Shown here: positions 55,701 to 64,000 of the stretch, piece by piece
Layout: every line of letters starts with the position of its first letter
How positions within the stretch are numbered: position 1 is the first letter of the stretch
Source: Thiomonas sp. FB-Cd
Lineage (GTDB): Bacteria; Pseudomonadota; Gammaproteobacteria; Burkholderiales; Burkholderiaceae_C
Assembly: GCF_000733775.1 (NCBI RefSeq)
Contig: NZ_JPOE01000002.1
Coordinates: 744,001 to 808,000 of the forward strand
DNA: 64,000 nt
Direction: 5' to 3'
Notes under the pieces: model-generated
The model's input: the letters and a program-made list of their open reading frames with translations, nothing else
Told to the model about the DNA's origin: nothing
The model's database searches: none
Translations under genes and position numbers: made by a program

Positions 55701-56927
55701 TCAGCTCAAGAGGCTGGAGAATGGGATAAAGGATACCGTGTCGCCGGCTTGGAAGGCCCGGTCAGGGGGGTTATCCACAAGCCCGTCGCCCCACACCGTG
55801 GAGGTGAGTACGGCGGAATTTTGATTGGCAAACAGCTCCACGCGTGCGTCATCCGTCAGCCGGGCGCGGAGAAACTCGCGGCGACGATCGGCGCGTAGCC
55901 AATTGGAGGCACTGGGCAGGTGCAGCACTGGGGGGGCGAGGCGGGTCGCGCCCTGTAGAGCAAGCAGGAATGGCCGCACGAACACGACAAAGGTGACGAA
56001 GCTCGACACCGGGTTGCCTGGCAATCCGATAAAGTGCGCACTTCCCGTGGTCTTGCGCCGCACCGAGCCAAACGCCAGCGGCTTGCCAGGCTTCATGGCA
56101 ATTTGCCACAGATTGAGCTCGCCAAGCGCCTGCACAGCAGGCTTGACGTGGTCTTCCCCGCCGACCGAAACCCCGCCTGACGTCAGCACAAGATCATGCT
56201 CGTGTGCCGCGCTTTGGATGGCTTCGCAGGTGGCGTCCAGTCGGTCGGGTATCTGGCCCAGGTCGGTGATCTTGCAGCCCAGGCCTTGCAGAAGACCAGT
56301 CAGCAAAAACCGGTTGCTGTTATAGATCGCGCCGGGCCGCAGCGGCGTGCCCGGCATGGTGAGCTCGTCACCGGTCGAAAGCAGGGCCACGCGCGGATGG
56401 CGCGCCACGCGAAGGTCGCTCACGCCCACGGATGCGGCCTGGCCCAGATCCTGGGGGCGTAGCCGGTGGCCGGCGTGCAAAACGGTGCTTCCACGCTGCA
56501 CGTCGCAACCCTGTGGGCGCACCCACTCGCCTGGTGCGGGCACGTGCTGAATCAGAACGTGATCCCCATCGGCCACGCACTGCTCCTGCATCACCACGGC
56601 ATCGGCACCGTCAGGGATGAGTGCCCCGGTGAAGATACGCGCCGCTTCACCTGGTTTGAGCGGCTTGCCCACGTGTCCGGCGGCAATGCGCTGGGCGACC
56701 TTCAGACGCGCACCCGGCGATCCGATGTCGGCGCAGCGTACGGCGTAGCCATCCATCTGCGTGTTGGCGGCAGGCGGTACGTCGATCGGGCTTTGCACCG
56801 GTTCAGCCAGAACCCGCCCGAGCGCGTGCATGGTCGGGACCGACTCCTCCGGTCCACGGCCAGTGGCGGCCTGCAGGAGCACGCGCAGGACTGCATCCAC
56901 ATCCATCAACTCAACGGGCTTGTTCAT
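55701..56927 (-). CDS. moeA: molybdopterin molybdenumtransferase
   Basis: 408 aa. MoeA signatures: DVPPAANTQMDGYAVR, IFTGALIPDGADAVVMQE, the domain around LLSTGDEL and SGGVSVGGEDHVKPAV, and FIGLPGNPVSSFVTFV. It inserts molybdate into adenylated molybdopterin. Start 56927 (MNKPVELMDVD) overlaps mobB; the frame is open further upstream. The product feeds the nitrate reductase encoded in this window. Confidence 0.96.
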   Translation of the reverse strand: MNKPVELMDVDAVLRVLLQAATGRGPEESVPTMHALGRVLAEPVQSPIDVPPAANTQMDGYAVRCADIGSPGARLKVAQRIAAGHVGKPLKPGEAARIFTGALIPDGADAVVMQEQCVADGDHVLIQHVPAPGEWVRPQGCDVQRGSTVLHAGHRLRPQDLGQAASVGVSDLRVARHPRVALLSTGDELTMPGTPLRPGAIYNSNRFLLTGLLQGLGCKITDLGQIPDRLDATCEAIQSAAHEHDLVLTSGGVSVGGEDHVKPAVQALGELNLWQIAMKPGKPLAFGSVRRKTTGSAHFIGLPGNPVSSFVTFVVFVRPFLLALQGATRLAPPVLHLPSASNWLRADRRREFLRARLTDDARVELFANQNSAVLTSTVWGDGLVDNPPDRAFQAGDTVSFIPFSSLLS

Positions 56928-57465
56928 GAGCAAAGGCAAAGAGGGACTCGTTGGACAGCAGCCAATCCGCCACGGTATCCGGGCGATTGATGTCCAGCAG
57001 CGCGGCTGCTGTGGGTACGGGCAGTTGGGTGGGTTCGTCGGTGGCAATGGCCAGAATCTGGGGATCAGCAGGGTAGCGCACCGGTTTGCCGGCAGCCGGG
57101 CGCCAGACTTCGATTTTAGGGATCTGCGCGTCCTTGAACCCTTCGACAAGAACCCAATCCACCGCTTGCAGCATGGGAAGAAGCCCGGACACCGTGTGCT
57201 CGACCGGTTCGAGGGATTCACGTTGCAAGGCGACCAGATGGGCCGATGCCACCAACACCTCGTGCGCCCCAGCCTTGCGGTGACGCCAGGAATCCTTGCC
57301 CGGGTAGTCAATGTCGAACTGGTGATGCGCGTGTTTGATCACGGAGACCGTCTTGCCTGCAATGCGCAGATGGCCAACGAGCTGCTCCACCAGAGTGGTC
57401 TTGCCGCTCCCGGAGTAGCCAGCGAAACCGACCACATGCGCCGTGGGCCGCTGCTCCTCAGCCAT
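56911..57465 (-). CDS. mobB: molybdopterin-guanine dinucleotide biosynthesis protein B
   Basis: 184-aa GTP-binding P-loop protein: Walker A GYSGSGKTTLVEQLV, then VIKHAHHQFDIDYPGKDSWRHRKAGA and WVLVEGFKDAQIPKIEV. It assists MGD formation. Start 57465 (MAEEQRPTAH) overlaps the thrC stop by 8 bp. It is inserted between thrC and moeA and overlaps moeA by 17 bp. Confidence 0.94.
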   Translation of the reverse strand: MAEEQRPTAHVVGFAGYSGSGKTTLVEQLVGHLRIAGKTVSVIKHAHHQFDIDYPGKDSWRHRKAGAHEVLVASAHLVALQRESLEPVEHTVSGLLPMLQAVDWVLVEGFKDAQIPKIEVWRPAAGKPVRYPADPQILAIATDEPTQLPVPTAAALLDINRPDTVADWLLSNESLFAFAHEQAR

Positions 57466-58876
57466 GGCCCATGGTGTGTTCGGCGATGTAGTCCTTGAGC
57501 GCTTCCACATCCGCAGGCATCACGACGAAGCGCTGGGGTCTTTGCTCCAGATCCTGCGTGGCTGGCGGACGCGGCGGCGTCTGGCCGATGGCCTCCTGGA
57601 TGGTGTCGGAGAACTTGGCCGGCAATGCGGTTTCCACCACCAGCATCGGCACGTCGTGTTCCAGATGGTCGCGTGCCACGGCCACGCCATCGGCCGTGTG
57701 CGGATCAATCATCACCCCGCTGTGATCCCAGACCGCACGGATCGTTTTCAGCCGCAAGGCGTGGTCGCTGCTTCCGGAAACAATCTCGGCCTGCATGCGC
57801 GCAAACGCGGGGTCCTGCGACAGGTCGAAGTAGCCTTTTTCGCCCAGATCCCGGGTGAACAAGGCGCGCGTGCGCGCGGCGTCGCGCCCCAGCAGGTCGA
57901 ACACATAGCGCTCGAAGTTGGACGCTTTGGAAATGTCCATCGACGGGCTGGACGTGTGGTGGGTCTGCGCCGGGCTGCGCGGGCGGTACACGCCCGTGCG
58001 GAAGAACTCGTCGAGCACGTTGTTCTCGTTCGTCGCCAGCACCAGCTTGTGAATGGGTAGCCCCATTTGCTTCGCCACGTGCGCTGCCAGGATATTCCCG
58101 AAATTTCCCGACGGCACGGCAAAGCTCACCGGCTCGCCGATGCGCTGCACTGTGCGCAGGTAGCCGGCAAAGTAGTACACCACCTGGGCGACGACTCGCG
58201 CCCAGTTGATCGAGTTGATGGTGCCGATGTGATGACGGCGCTTGAAGTCCAGGTCCCCCGACACGGCCTTGACCATGTCCTGGCAGGTGTCGAACACATC
58301 CTGCACGGCAATGTTGTGAATATTGGCGTCGTTCAGGCTGTACATCTGCGCGGTCTGGAATGCGCTCATCTTGCCAAATGGCGAGAGCATGAATACCCGG
58401 ATCCCACGGCGCCCACGCATGGCATATTCGGCAGCACTGCCGGTGTCACCCGAGGTCGCGCCCAGAATGTTGAGCTCATGTCCGCTTTGTGCCAATGCGT
58501 GTTCGAACAGCCGCCCGAGCAGTTGCATGGCCATGTCCTTGAACGCCAGCGTCGGTCCCTCGGACACGCCAAGCAAGCTGATGTGCGCATCGATCGGCTT
58601 GATGCGCACGATATCGGCGCTGCCAAACGCCTGCGCCGTGTACGTTGCATGCACAAGGGCGCGCAGGGTGGCGGCATCCAGGGGATGCGTATAGGGCCTC
58701 AGGATCTCGAATGCGAGATCCGCGTAGGGCATGGCCTGAAGGCGCCGCAGCTCGTCGCTCCCCAATCGCGGGTAATGCGCGGGCAGATATAGGCCGCCAT
58801 CGGGCGCCAGGCCCTCGAGCAGAATCTCATCGAAGCTGCGTTGCGCGGACTCGCCGCGTGTGCTGAGGTAGTGCAT
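57458..58876 (-). CDS. thrC: threonine synthase
   Basis: 472-aa PLP enzyme converting O-phosphohomoserine to threonine. The N-terminus is MHYLSTRGESAQRSFDEILL; the PLP Lys lies in PTLAFKDMAMQLLG and the glycine loop is ATSGDTGSAAEYAM. Length fits the long-form threonine synthase. It overlaps hom by 3 bases and mobB follows. Confidence 0.97.
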   Translation of the reverse strand: MHYLSTRGESAQRSFDEILLEGLAPDGGLYLPAHYPRLGSDELRRLQAMPYADLAFEILRPYTHPLDAATLRALVHATYTAQAFGSADIVRIKPIDAHISLLGVSEGPTLAFKDMAMQLLGRLFEHALAQSGHELNILGATSGDTGSAAEYAMRGRRGIRVFMLSPFGKMSAFQTAQMYSLNDANIHNIAVQDVFDTCQDMVKAVSGDLDFKRRHHIGTINSINWARVVAQVVYYFAGYLRTVQRIGEPVSFAVPSGNFGNILAAHVAKQMGLPIHKLVLATNENNVLDEFFRTGVYRPRSPAQTHHTSSPSMDISKASNFERYVFDLLGRDAARTRALFTRDLGEKGYFDLSQDPAFARMQAEIVSGSSDHALRLKTIRAVWDHSGVMIDPHTADGVAVARDHLEHDVPMLVVETALPAKFSDTIQEAIGQTPPRPPATQDLEQRPQRFVVMPADVEALKDYIAEHTMGHG

Positions 58877-60186
58877 CAGCGCAACTCCTCCTTGCGCAGG
58901 CGCACGATGGGCGCCAGCACACTATCCAAGGCCTGGATGCGGTCCTGGGCGTTGTTCATGCGGGACTCCTCGGTTTCGTGCGTGAGCAAGATCACGTCGG
59001 TGTGCTGGTCGTTCTCGCCCGAGGGGCGCTGCAGCAGCGCATCGATGGACATTTGGTTCTCGGCCAAAATATGGGTGATCTCCGCCAGCACGCCCGCCTC
59101 ATCGCGGACGTGGATCCGAAGGTAGTAGGCTGTGTGGATGCTGTCCATGGGCAAAATGGGCGTATCGGCCAAGGCACCAGGCTGAAACGCAAGATGCGGA
59201 ACGCGGTGCTCCGGGTCTGCGGTGTGGAGGCGCGTGACATCGACCAGATCGGCAATGACACTCGACGCAGTGGGCTCGGCACCCGCGCCCTTGCCGTAGT
59301 ACAGCGTGGCGCCTACCGCGTCGCCTTGTACCACGACGGCGTTCATCGCCCCTTCCACGTTGGCCAGCAAGCGCGTGGCCGGGATCAGCGTGGGGTGCAC
59401 ACGCAGCTCGATGCCTGCAGGCGTGCGGCGTGTGATGCCCAGCAACTTGATGCGATAGCCCAGCTGCTCCGCGTAGCGGATATCGGCGCCCTGCAGCTTG
59501 GTGATGCCCTCGATATAGACCTTGTCAAACTGGACCGGCACACCGAAGGCAATGGCGCACAGGAGCGTGATCTTGTGCGCCGCGTCGATGCCCTCGATAT
59601 CAAAGGTCGGGTCGGCCTCGGCATAGCCCAGACGCTGCGCCTCGCGCAACACGGTGTCGAAATCCAGGCCCTTGCTGCGCATCTCCGACAGGATGAAGTT
59701 GGTTGTGCCATTGATGATGCCGGCCACCCACTCGATGCGATTCGCAGCCAGGCCCTCGCGCAAGGCCTTGATGATCGGAATGCCACCGGCCACTGCGGCT
59801 TCGAACGCGACCATCACGCCATGTTCCTGGGCAGCAGCAAAGATGGCGTTGCCGTGCAGCGCAAGCAAGGCCTTGTTCGCGGTGACCACATGTTTGCCCG
59901 CGGCGATCGCAGCAAGCACGAGCTGACGCGCCGGCTCGATGCCACCCATCAGCTCAACCACGATGTCGATGTCGGGGCGCGTGGCCAGGGCCATGAAATC
60001 CTGCGTAATGGGCGAGCGGTTGCCCAGGGCCTTACGTGCCTTCTCGGGATCGCGCGCAGCTACGGCCACCACCTCCATGCCGCGTCCGGCGCGACGGCGC
60101 AGTTCCTCCTGATTGCGCTCGAGCACCTTGACGACGCCCGAAGCAACCGTGCCAGCGCCCAGCAGGGCGATTCGTATGGGATTCAT
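58876..60186 (-). CDS. hom: homoserine dehydrogenase
   Basis: 436 aa. NAD(P) motif IALLGAGTVASGVV, the conserved GGIPIIKALREGLAANRIEW segment and a C-terminal ACT domain (YYLRIHVRDEAGVLAEITHI) for threonine feedback. Start 60186 (MNPIRIALL); an upstream open frame to 60228 is not conserved. Reduces aspartate semialdehyde to homoserine. Confidence 0.97.
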   Translation of the reverse strand: MNPIRIALLGAGTVASGVVKVLERNQEELRRRAGRGMEVVAVAARDPEKARKALGNRSPITQDFMALATRPDIDIVVELMGGIEPARQLVLAAIAAGKHVVTANKALLALHGNAIFAAAQEHGVMVAFEAAVAGGIPIIKALREGLAANRIEWVAGIINGTTNFILSEMRSKGLDFDTVLREAQRLGYAEADPTFDIEGIDAAHKITLLCAIAFGVPVQFDKVYIEGITKLQGADIRYAEQLGYRIKLLGITRRTPAGIELRVHPTLIPATRLLANVEGAMNAVVVQGDAVGATLYYGKGAGAEPTASSVIADLVDVTRLHTADPEHRVPHLAFQPGALADTPILPMDSIHTAYYLRIHVRDEAGVLAEITHILAENQMSIDALLQRPSGENDQHTDVILLTHETEESRMNNAQDRIQALDSVLAPIVRLRKEELR

Positions 60187-60236
60187 TCGTCTGATTGAGT
60201 AGGGAAAAACCTGCGGCGCGGGGCGCACGCAGGCGG

Positions 60237-61490
60237 TCAGGCCGCCACCAAGACGCGTTTGCGCTGATGGTCGAGAAAGCGGGCGATGCGTCCAATGGCC
60301 TCGGTCAAATCGTCGGCATTGGGCAAGAAGACCAGACGGAAGTGGTCCGGCTTCGGCCAGTTGAAGCCTGTGCCTTGCACAATCAGGACCTTTTCCTCCG
60401 CCAGCAAGTCATAGGCGAACTGCTGGTCGTCGGTGATGGGGTAGAACTTCGGATCCAACCGGGGAAACATGTACAGCGCGGCCTTGGGCTTGACCACGCT
60501 CAGGCCGGGAATTTGGGTCAGCAAGTCATAGGCCAAATCGCGCTGTTTGGTCAAACGCCCATGCGGCGCCACAAGATCCTTGATGCTTTGGTAGCCGCCA
60601 AGCGCGGTCTGGATGGCGAGCTGACCGGGTGTGTTGGCACAAAGGCGCATCGAAGCCAGCATGGACAAGCCCTCGATGTAGTCGCGTGCGTGGCGCTTGT
60701 GTCCTGAGACCACCATCCACCCCGAGCGATAACCGCAAGAGCGGTAGTTCTTGGACAGGCCGTTGAAGGTGATGAACAGCACGTCATCGGCCAGTGACGC
60801 AATGCTCGTGTGCGTATTGCCGTCGTACAGGGTCTTGTCGTAGATTTCGTCGGCGAAGATGATGAGATCGTGCTGGCGCGCGACCTCCACCAGTTCGAGC
60901 AGCAGCTCGGGCGGGTAGAGGGCGCCGGTAGGGTTGTTGGGGTTGATGACCACCAGCGCCTTGGTGTTGGGCGTGATCTTTTTGCGGATGTCGGCGATGT
61001 CGGGGTACCAGTCCGATTGTTCGTCACAGATGTAATGCACAGGCCGCCCGCCCGAGAGTGAGACGGCTGCGGTGTACAGCGGGTAGTCGGGTGCGGGAAT
61101 CAGCACTTCGTCCCCGTCATTGAGCAGGGCATTCATGCTCATGTTGATGAGCTCGGAGGCGCCGTTGCCAATGAACACGTCGTCAATGCTCACGCCAGCA
61201 ATGCCCTTTTCCTGCGTGTAATGCACGATGGCCTTGCGCGGAGCAAAGAGGCCCTTGGAGTCGGTGTAGCCGGCGGCTTGCGGCAGATTGCGGATCATGT
61301 CTTGCACGATCTCGTCGGGTGGATCGAACCCAAACACGGCCAGATTGCCAATATTGAGTTTGATGATCCGCTGGCCGTCTTCCTCCATCTGCCGCGCTTT
61401 ATCCAGCACAGGCCCGCGGATGTCATAACAGACATCGGCCAATTTGTTCGATTTCCGAAATTCCCGCACACTTGCCTCCAGTGGCACCAT
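60237..61490 (-). CDS. alanine-type aminotransferase (AlaA/AlaT family)
   Basis: 417-aa class I PLP aminotransferase making alanine from pyruvate and glutamate. KLNIGNLAVFGFDPPDEIV and NPNNPTGALYP are the usual substrate-side motifs; the PLP Lys is in FITFNGLSKNYRSCGYRSGW. Start 61490 (MVPLEASVREF). It lies 50 bp upstream of hom, as in many betaproteobacteria, so probably in one operon. Confidence 0.93.
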   Translation of the reverse strand: MVPLEASVREFRKSNKLADVCYDIRGPVLDKARQMEEDGQRIIKLNIGNLAVFGFDPPDEIVQDMIRNLPQAAGYTDSKGLFAPRKAIVHYTQEKGIAGVSIDDVFIGNGASELINMSMNALLNDGDEVLIPAPDYPLYTAAVSLSGGRPVHYICDEQSDWYPDIADIRKKITPNTKALVVINPNNPTGALYPPELLLELVEVARQHDLIIFADEIYDKTLYDGNTHTSIASLADDVLFITFNGLSKNYRSCGYRSGWMVVSGHKRHARDYIEGLSMLASMRLCANTPGQLAIQTALGGYQSIKDLVAPHGRLTKQRDLAYDLLTQIPGLSVVKPKAALYMFPRLDPKFYPITDDQQFAYDLLAEEKVLIVQGTGFNWPKPDHFRLVFLPNADDLTEAIGRIARFLDHQRKRVLVAA

Positions 61491-61611
61491 GCCTGCAAGA
61501 CCGCACCGCATCCGAACGCCCCGCCTGGCGACCGGAGGGACGAACCCTATAATTTACCGCGTTTGTGCATGGCAACCCGCGCAACCGCTATCCAGGCCGA
61601 CCCCGCCTTCC

Positions 61612-62013
61612 ATGAAGCTCCAACCCGACTCCAACCAGGCCCTGTTCACCATCTCTGCGCAGGGGCCCGGTTTCGTGGAAGTCAACCGGGTGCGCTATCT
61701 CCAGGGGGTCTGTCTGGCATCGGACACGGCACCGGAGCCCTGGGGCTGCGACGGATTCGGCGCCCTCACCGCGGCCGATTTCGAACGTCTGCTCGCGCTG
61801 CAACCCGAAATCGTCATCATTGGCACAGGCCACCGTCAACGTTTTCCCCATCCATCGCTGTTGCAGGCGCTCATATCGCAGGGTGTGGGCTTTGAATCGA
61901 TGAACACGGCTGCCGCGTGTCGCACCTACAACATTCTTGCAGGTGAAGGCCGGCGGGTGGTCGCTGCCCTGGTTGTTGACCCCCGAGATGCCACCGTCAA
62001 CGCGGATTTGTAA
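61612..62013 (+). CDS. Mth938-domain protein (DUF498)
   Basis: 133 aa. NQALFTISAQGPGFVEVNRV, then IVIIGTGHRQRFPHPSLLQ and ESMNTAAACRTYNILAGEGRRVVAAL match the Mth938/NDUFAF3-like domain. Function in bacteria unknown. Start ATG 61612 (MKLQPDSNQAL). It is divergent from the aminotransferase gene and followed by the bcp gene. Confidence 0.9.
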   Translation: MKLQPDSNQALFTISAQGPGFVEVNRVRYLQGVCLASDTAPEPWGCDGFGALTAADFERLLALQPEIVIIGTGHRQRFPHPSLLQALISQGVGFESMNTAAACRTYNILAGEGRRVVAALVVDPRDATVNADL

Positions 62014-62146
62014 CTTGAGTTGCTAAAATGCTCGGTGGTGTTTGACGGGTGTCTCGGCAAGCCAGGGCGCCTTGCCCTGTGCGCGACAACTCTTGGCCTC
62101 CAAGCCAACTGTTGTCCACATGTACGGCCCGCTATCAGGAGACTTC

Positions 62147-62611
62147 ATGGCTTTGGTGCTTAATAAGGTTGTTCCGGATTTCGAGGCTACGGCCACGAGC
62201 GAAATCAAATTCAGCCCGAAAAATTATCTGGGTAAGAAACTCATTCTGTACTTCTACCCCAAGGATCTGACCCCGGGATGCACGACAGAAGCCATGCAGT
62301 TTCGAGACCTCTACGCAGAGTTTGAGAAGGCGGGTGCGGTCATTTTCGGTGTGTCGCGGGACAATCTCGTGTCGCACGACCGTTTCCGGGCCCATCTCGA
62401 GCTGCCCTTCGACCTCATTGCGGATACGGAAGAAAAGCTTTGCCACATGTTTGGTGTGGTAAAAAACAAGATCATGTACGGTAAGAAGGTCAAGGGGATC
62501 GAGCGCAGCACGTTCCTGGTCGATGCCGACGGCGTGTTGCGTCAGGAGTGGCGCGGCGTGAAGGTCGCCGGCCATGTGGAAGACGTGCTCGAAGCCGTTC
62601 GCACGCTTTGA
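62147..62611 (+). CDS. bcp: bacterioferritin comigratory peroxiredoxin, 1-Cys form
   Basis: 154 aa thioredoxin-fold peroxidase reducing hydroperoxides. The peroxidatic Cys45 is in DLTPGCTTEAM; the resolving Cys that E. coli BCP has at position 50 is Met here, so recycling must use another thiol. AGGAGA precedes ATG 62147, which decides the start over the frame opening at 62042. Confidence 0.95.
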   Translation: MALVLNKVVPDFEATATSEIKFSPKNYLGKKLILYFYPKDLTPGCTTEAMQFRDLYAEFEKAGAVIFGVSRDNLVSHDRFRAHLELPFDLIADTEEKLCHMFGVVKNKIMYGKKVKGIERSTFLVDADGVLRQEWRGVKVAGHVEDVLEAVRTL

Positions 62612-62799
62612 ACGCGGCATGCCCCCGCTCTGACCGTGCTGCGCTTGGCGCGGAGCACGGGGGCCTGCCTCGATTCGCCTCTCACCCCTGCGCCAACCGC
62701 TCGCCAGCCTCGCCCGAGCGGCGGAAGTTGTCCATTTGGCATTCCCGATCGCGCTGAAACTCCTGGCCTGCGCCCGGCACCCTCCCCACGCCTAACCTC

Positions 62800-64000
62800 A
62801 TGCCCCTGCCCAAACCTCCTTCCAAGCTTGGCTCCCTGCTGAAGGCCGGCGTGACGCCTGCCGAACCGCAGGGTTCGCGCGAGCGGCCACAAGCAAGGCG
62901 CGCCGCCGTGGGTCCTGCCACGCCCACCGTCAAGCCTCAGCACGCTCGCCCGGCGCGAGCAATGGCTGTGTCCCCTGCGCAACCCGAGCAAAGGCCCGCT
63001 GCTGCATCGGCATCCGAGGCCGTTGTGTCCGCCCCGGCTCAAAAGCCAACGGTGCCGCGCAAATCGGCAAAACGCGCAACCGCCCCGGCACACGCTGTGG
63101 CGAAGCTCTTTGTGCTCGACACGAATGTGCTGATGCACGACCCGACGTCGCTGTTCCGTTTCGACGAACACGACGTGTATTTGCCGATGATCACGCTCGA
63201 GGAGTTGGACGGCCACAAAAAGGGCATGTCCGAGGTCGCCCGCAATGCACGCCAGGCCAGCCGGGAACTTGACGCGCTGGTCGCTGGGGTCGAGGGCGGG
63301 ATCGAACTCGGGATCCGGCTCGATCACAGCGGGCATCGAGAGGCACGCGGGCGTTTGTTTTTCCAAACCAAGGCGCACGACGTGCGGCTGCCCGAGGCCC
63401 TGCCCCAAGGCAAGGCCGACAACCAGATTCTTGCCGTTCTGCAGGCGCTGACCTCGCTGCATCCGGAGCGACCCGTGGTGCTGGTGTCCAAAGACATCAA
63501 CATGCGGGTGAAAGCCCGCGCGCTGGGTTTGCATGCCGAAGACTATGCAAACGACAAGACCCTCGACGATGCTGACCTGCTGTACACGGGGCTCTTGCCC
63601 CTGCCCGCGGACTTCTGGGAGCAGCAGGCGCAATCCGTGGAAAGCTGGCAGCAAGGCGGGCAGCCGTTTTACCGCCTGCAGGGTCCCCTGGTGTCGGCCA
63701 TGCTGGTCAACCAGGCCGTGTATTGGGAGTCGCCCAGCGCGACGCCGCTGTACGCACGCGTCAAGGAAATCCGGGCGTCAACCGCCGTGTTGCAGGTGGT
63801 GCGCGATTTCACCCACCCCAAGAACGGGGTTTGGGGCGTGACGGCGCGCAATCGCGAGCAGAATTTCGCGCTCAACCTGCTTCTGGATCCGGAAGTCGAT
63901 TTCGTCACCCTGACCGGCCAGGCCGGGACAGGCAAGACCCTGCTGGCGTTGGCAGCGGGCCTGCACCAGGTGCTGGAAGATCGGCGGTACAACGAGATCA
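62800..64000 (+). CDS. PhoH-family ATPase with N-terminal PIN domain, cut at the window edge
   Basis: 400 codons visible from ATG 62800. A Lys/Ala/Pro-rich low-complexity start (about 1-100) is followed by a PIN nuclease domain starting LFVLDTNVLMHDP (about 104) with the acidic residues of LPMITLEELDGHKKG and LVSKDINMRVKA, and the PhoH ATPase with Walker A GQAGTGKTLLALAAG near the end. The second half is outside the window. PIN-PhoH (PhoH2-type) proteins are RNA-acting; the exact role is not known. Confidence 0.93.
   Translation, partial: MPLPKPPSKLGSLLKAGVTPAEPQGSRERPQARRAAVGPATPTVKPQHARPARAMAVSPAQPEQRPAAASASEAVVSAPAQKPTVPRKSAKRATAPAHAVAKLFVLDTNVLMHDPTSLFRFDEHDVYLPMITLEELDGHKKGMSEVARNARQASRELDALVAGVEGGIELGIRLDHSGHREARGRLFFQTKAHDVRLPEALPQGKADNQILAVLQALTSLHPERPVVLVSKDINMRVKARALGLHAEDYANDKTLDDADLLYTGLLPLPADFWEQQAQSVESWQQGGQPFYRLQGPLVSAMLVNQAVYWESPSATPLYARVKEIRASTAVLQVVRDFTHPKNGVWGVTARNREQNFALNLLLDPEVDFVTLTGQAGTGKTLLALAAGLHQVLEDRRYNEI

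Overview
The window looks like chromosomal DNA from a high-GC (roughly 60-65 % by eye) betaproteobacterium of the order Burkholderiales. The main pointers are an alaA-hom-thrC block running into molybdenum-cofactor genes, a guaB-guaA pair beside a DUF4124 gene, a narXL-narK1K2-narGHJI-ppiC nitrate respiration cluster, and the general style of the proteins. I cannot name the genus.

Region 1 (1-12612) is a fatty-acid or acyl-CoA catabolic island. A leftward operon holds a bifunctional enoyl-CoA hydratase/3-hydroxyacyl-CoA dehydrogenase, a thiolase and an acyl-CoA dehydrogenase cut by the window edge. A rightward operon holds two acyl-CoA dehydrogenases, a zinc alcohol dehydrogenase, an SDR and a quinone-oxidoreductase-like MDR protein. 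An IclR regulator sits between them, with a ComB-type phosphatase and an epoxide-hydrolase-like protein. GCGGAA/TTCCGC dyads occur at both operon promoters, which suggests one IclR regulon.

Region 2 (12613-16762) holds a decayed tnpB element (one in-frame stop plus an 8-bp tandem duplication that shifts the frame), then a small membrane protein, tadA and ldcA. A perfect palindrome follows that shares 39 bp with the right end of the decayed element. It abuts a hemerythrin gene that has lost its 5' part.

Region 3 (16874-31304) is the nitrate respiration cluster, all on the minus strand: narX-narL sensor/regulator, narK1, narK2, narGHJI, a parvulin and a nitroreductase. It needs molybdenum cofactor, and moaE, moaD, moeA and mobB lie at 54.9-57.5 kb.

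Region 4 (31571-39718) starts with a TetR gene cotranscribed with a small Tyr/Pro-rich secreted protein under a 14-bp-arm palindrome, and an HMCES/YedK gene. Next is a pile-up of insertion sequences: IS110, an intact tnpB, IS630, and an IS605-like element with divergent tnpA and tnpB and hairpins at both ends.

Region 5 (39807-64000) is mostly conserved housekeeping: a TetR-GST-GST operon, a DsbA-family gene, guaA/guaB, asparaginase, lexA with an SOS box, an RraA-like gene, a CtaG-like gene, a Sco-like gene, clpB with a sigma-32-like promoter, an elaB/yqjE/yqjK-like trio, the Moco/threonine/alanine block, a 1-Cys peroxiredoxin and a PhoH-family gene cut by the right edge.

I did not find a clearly new multi-gene system. 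The most unusual signals are the palindrome/deletion junction at 16.06-16.11 kb, the IS pile-up with a candidate IS110 bridge-RNA locus and an orphan tnpB right end, a zinc-finger-less TnpB, the long leader hairpin before narK1, and the shared IclR-type operators.
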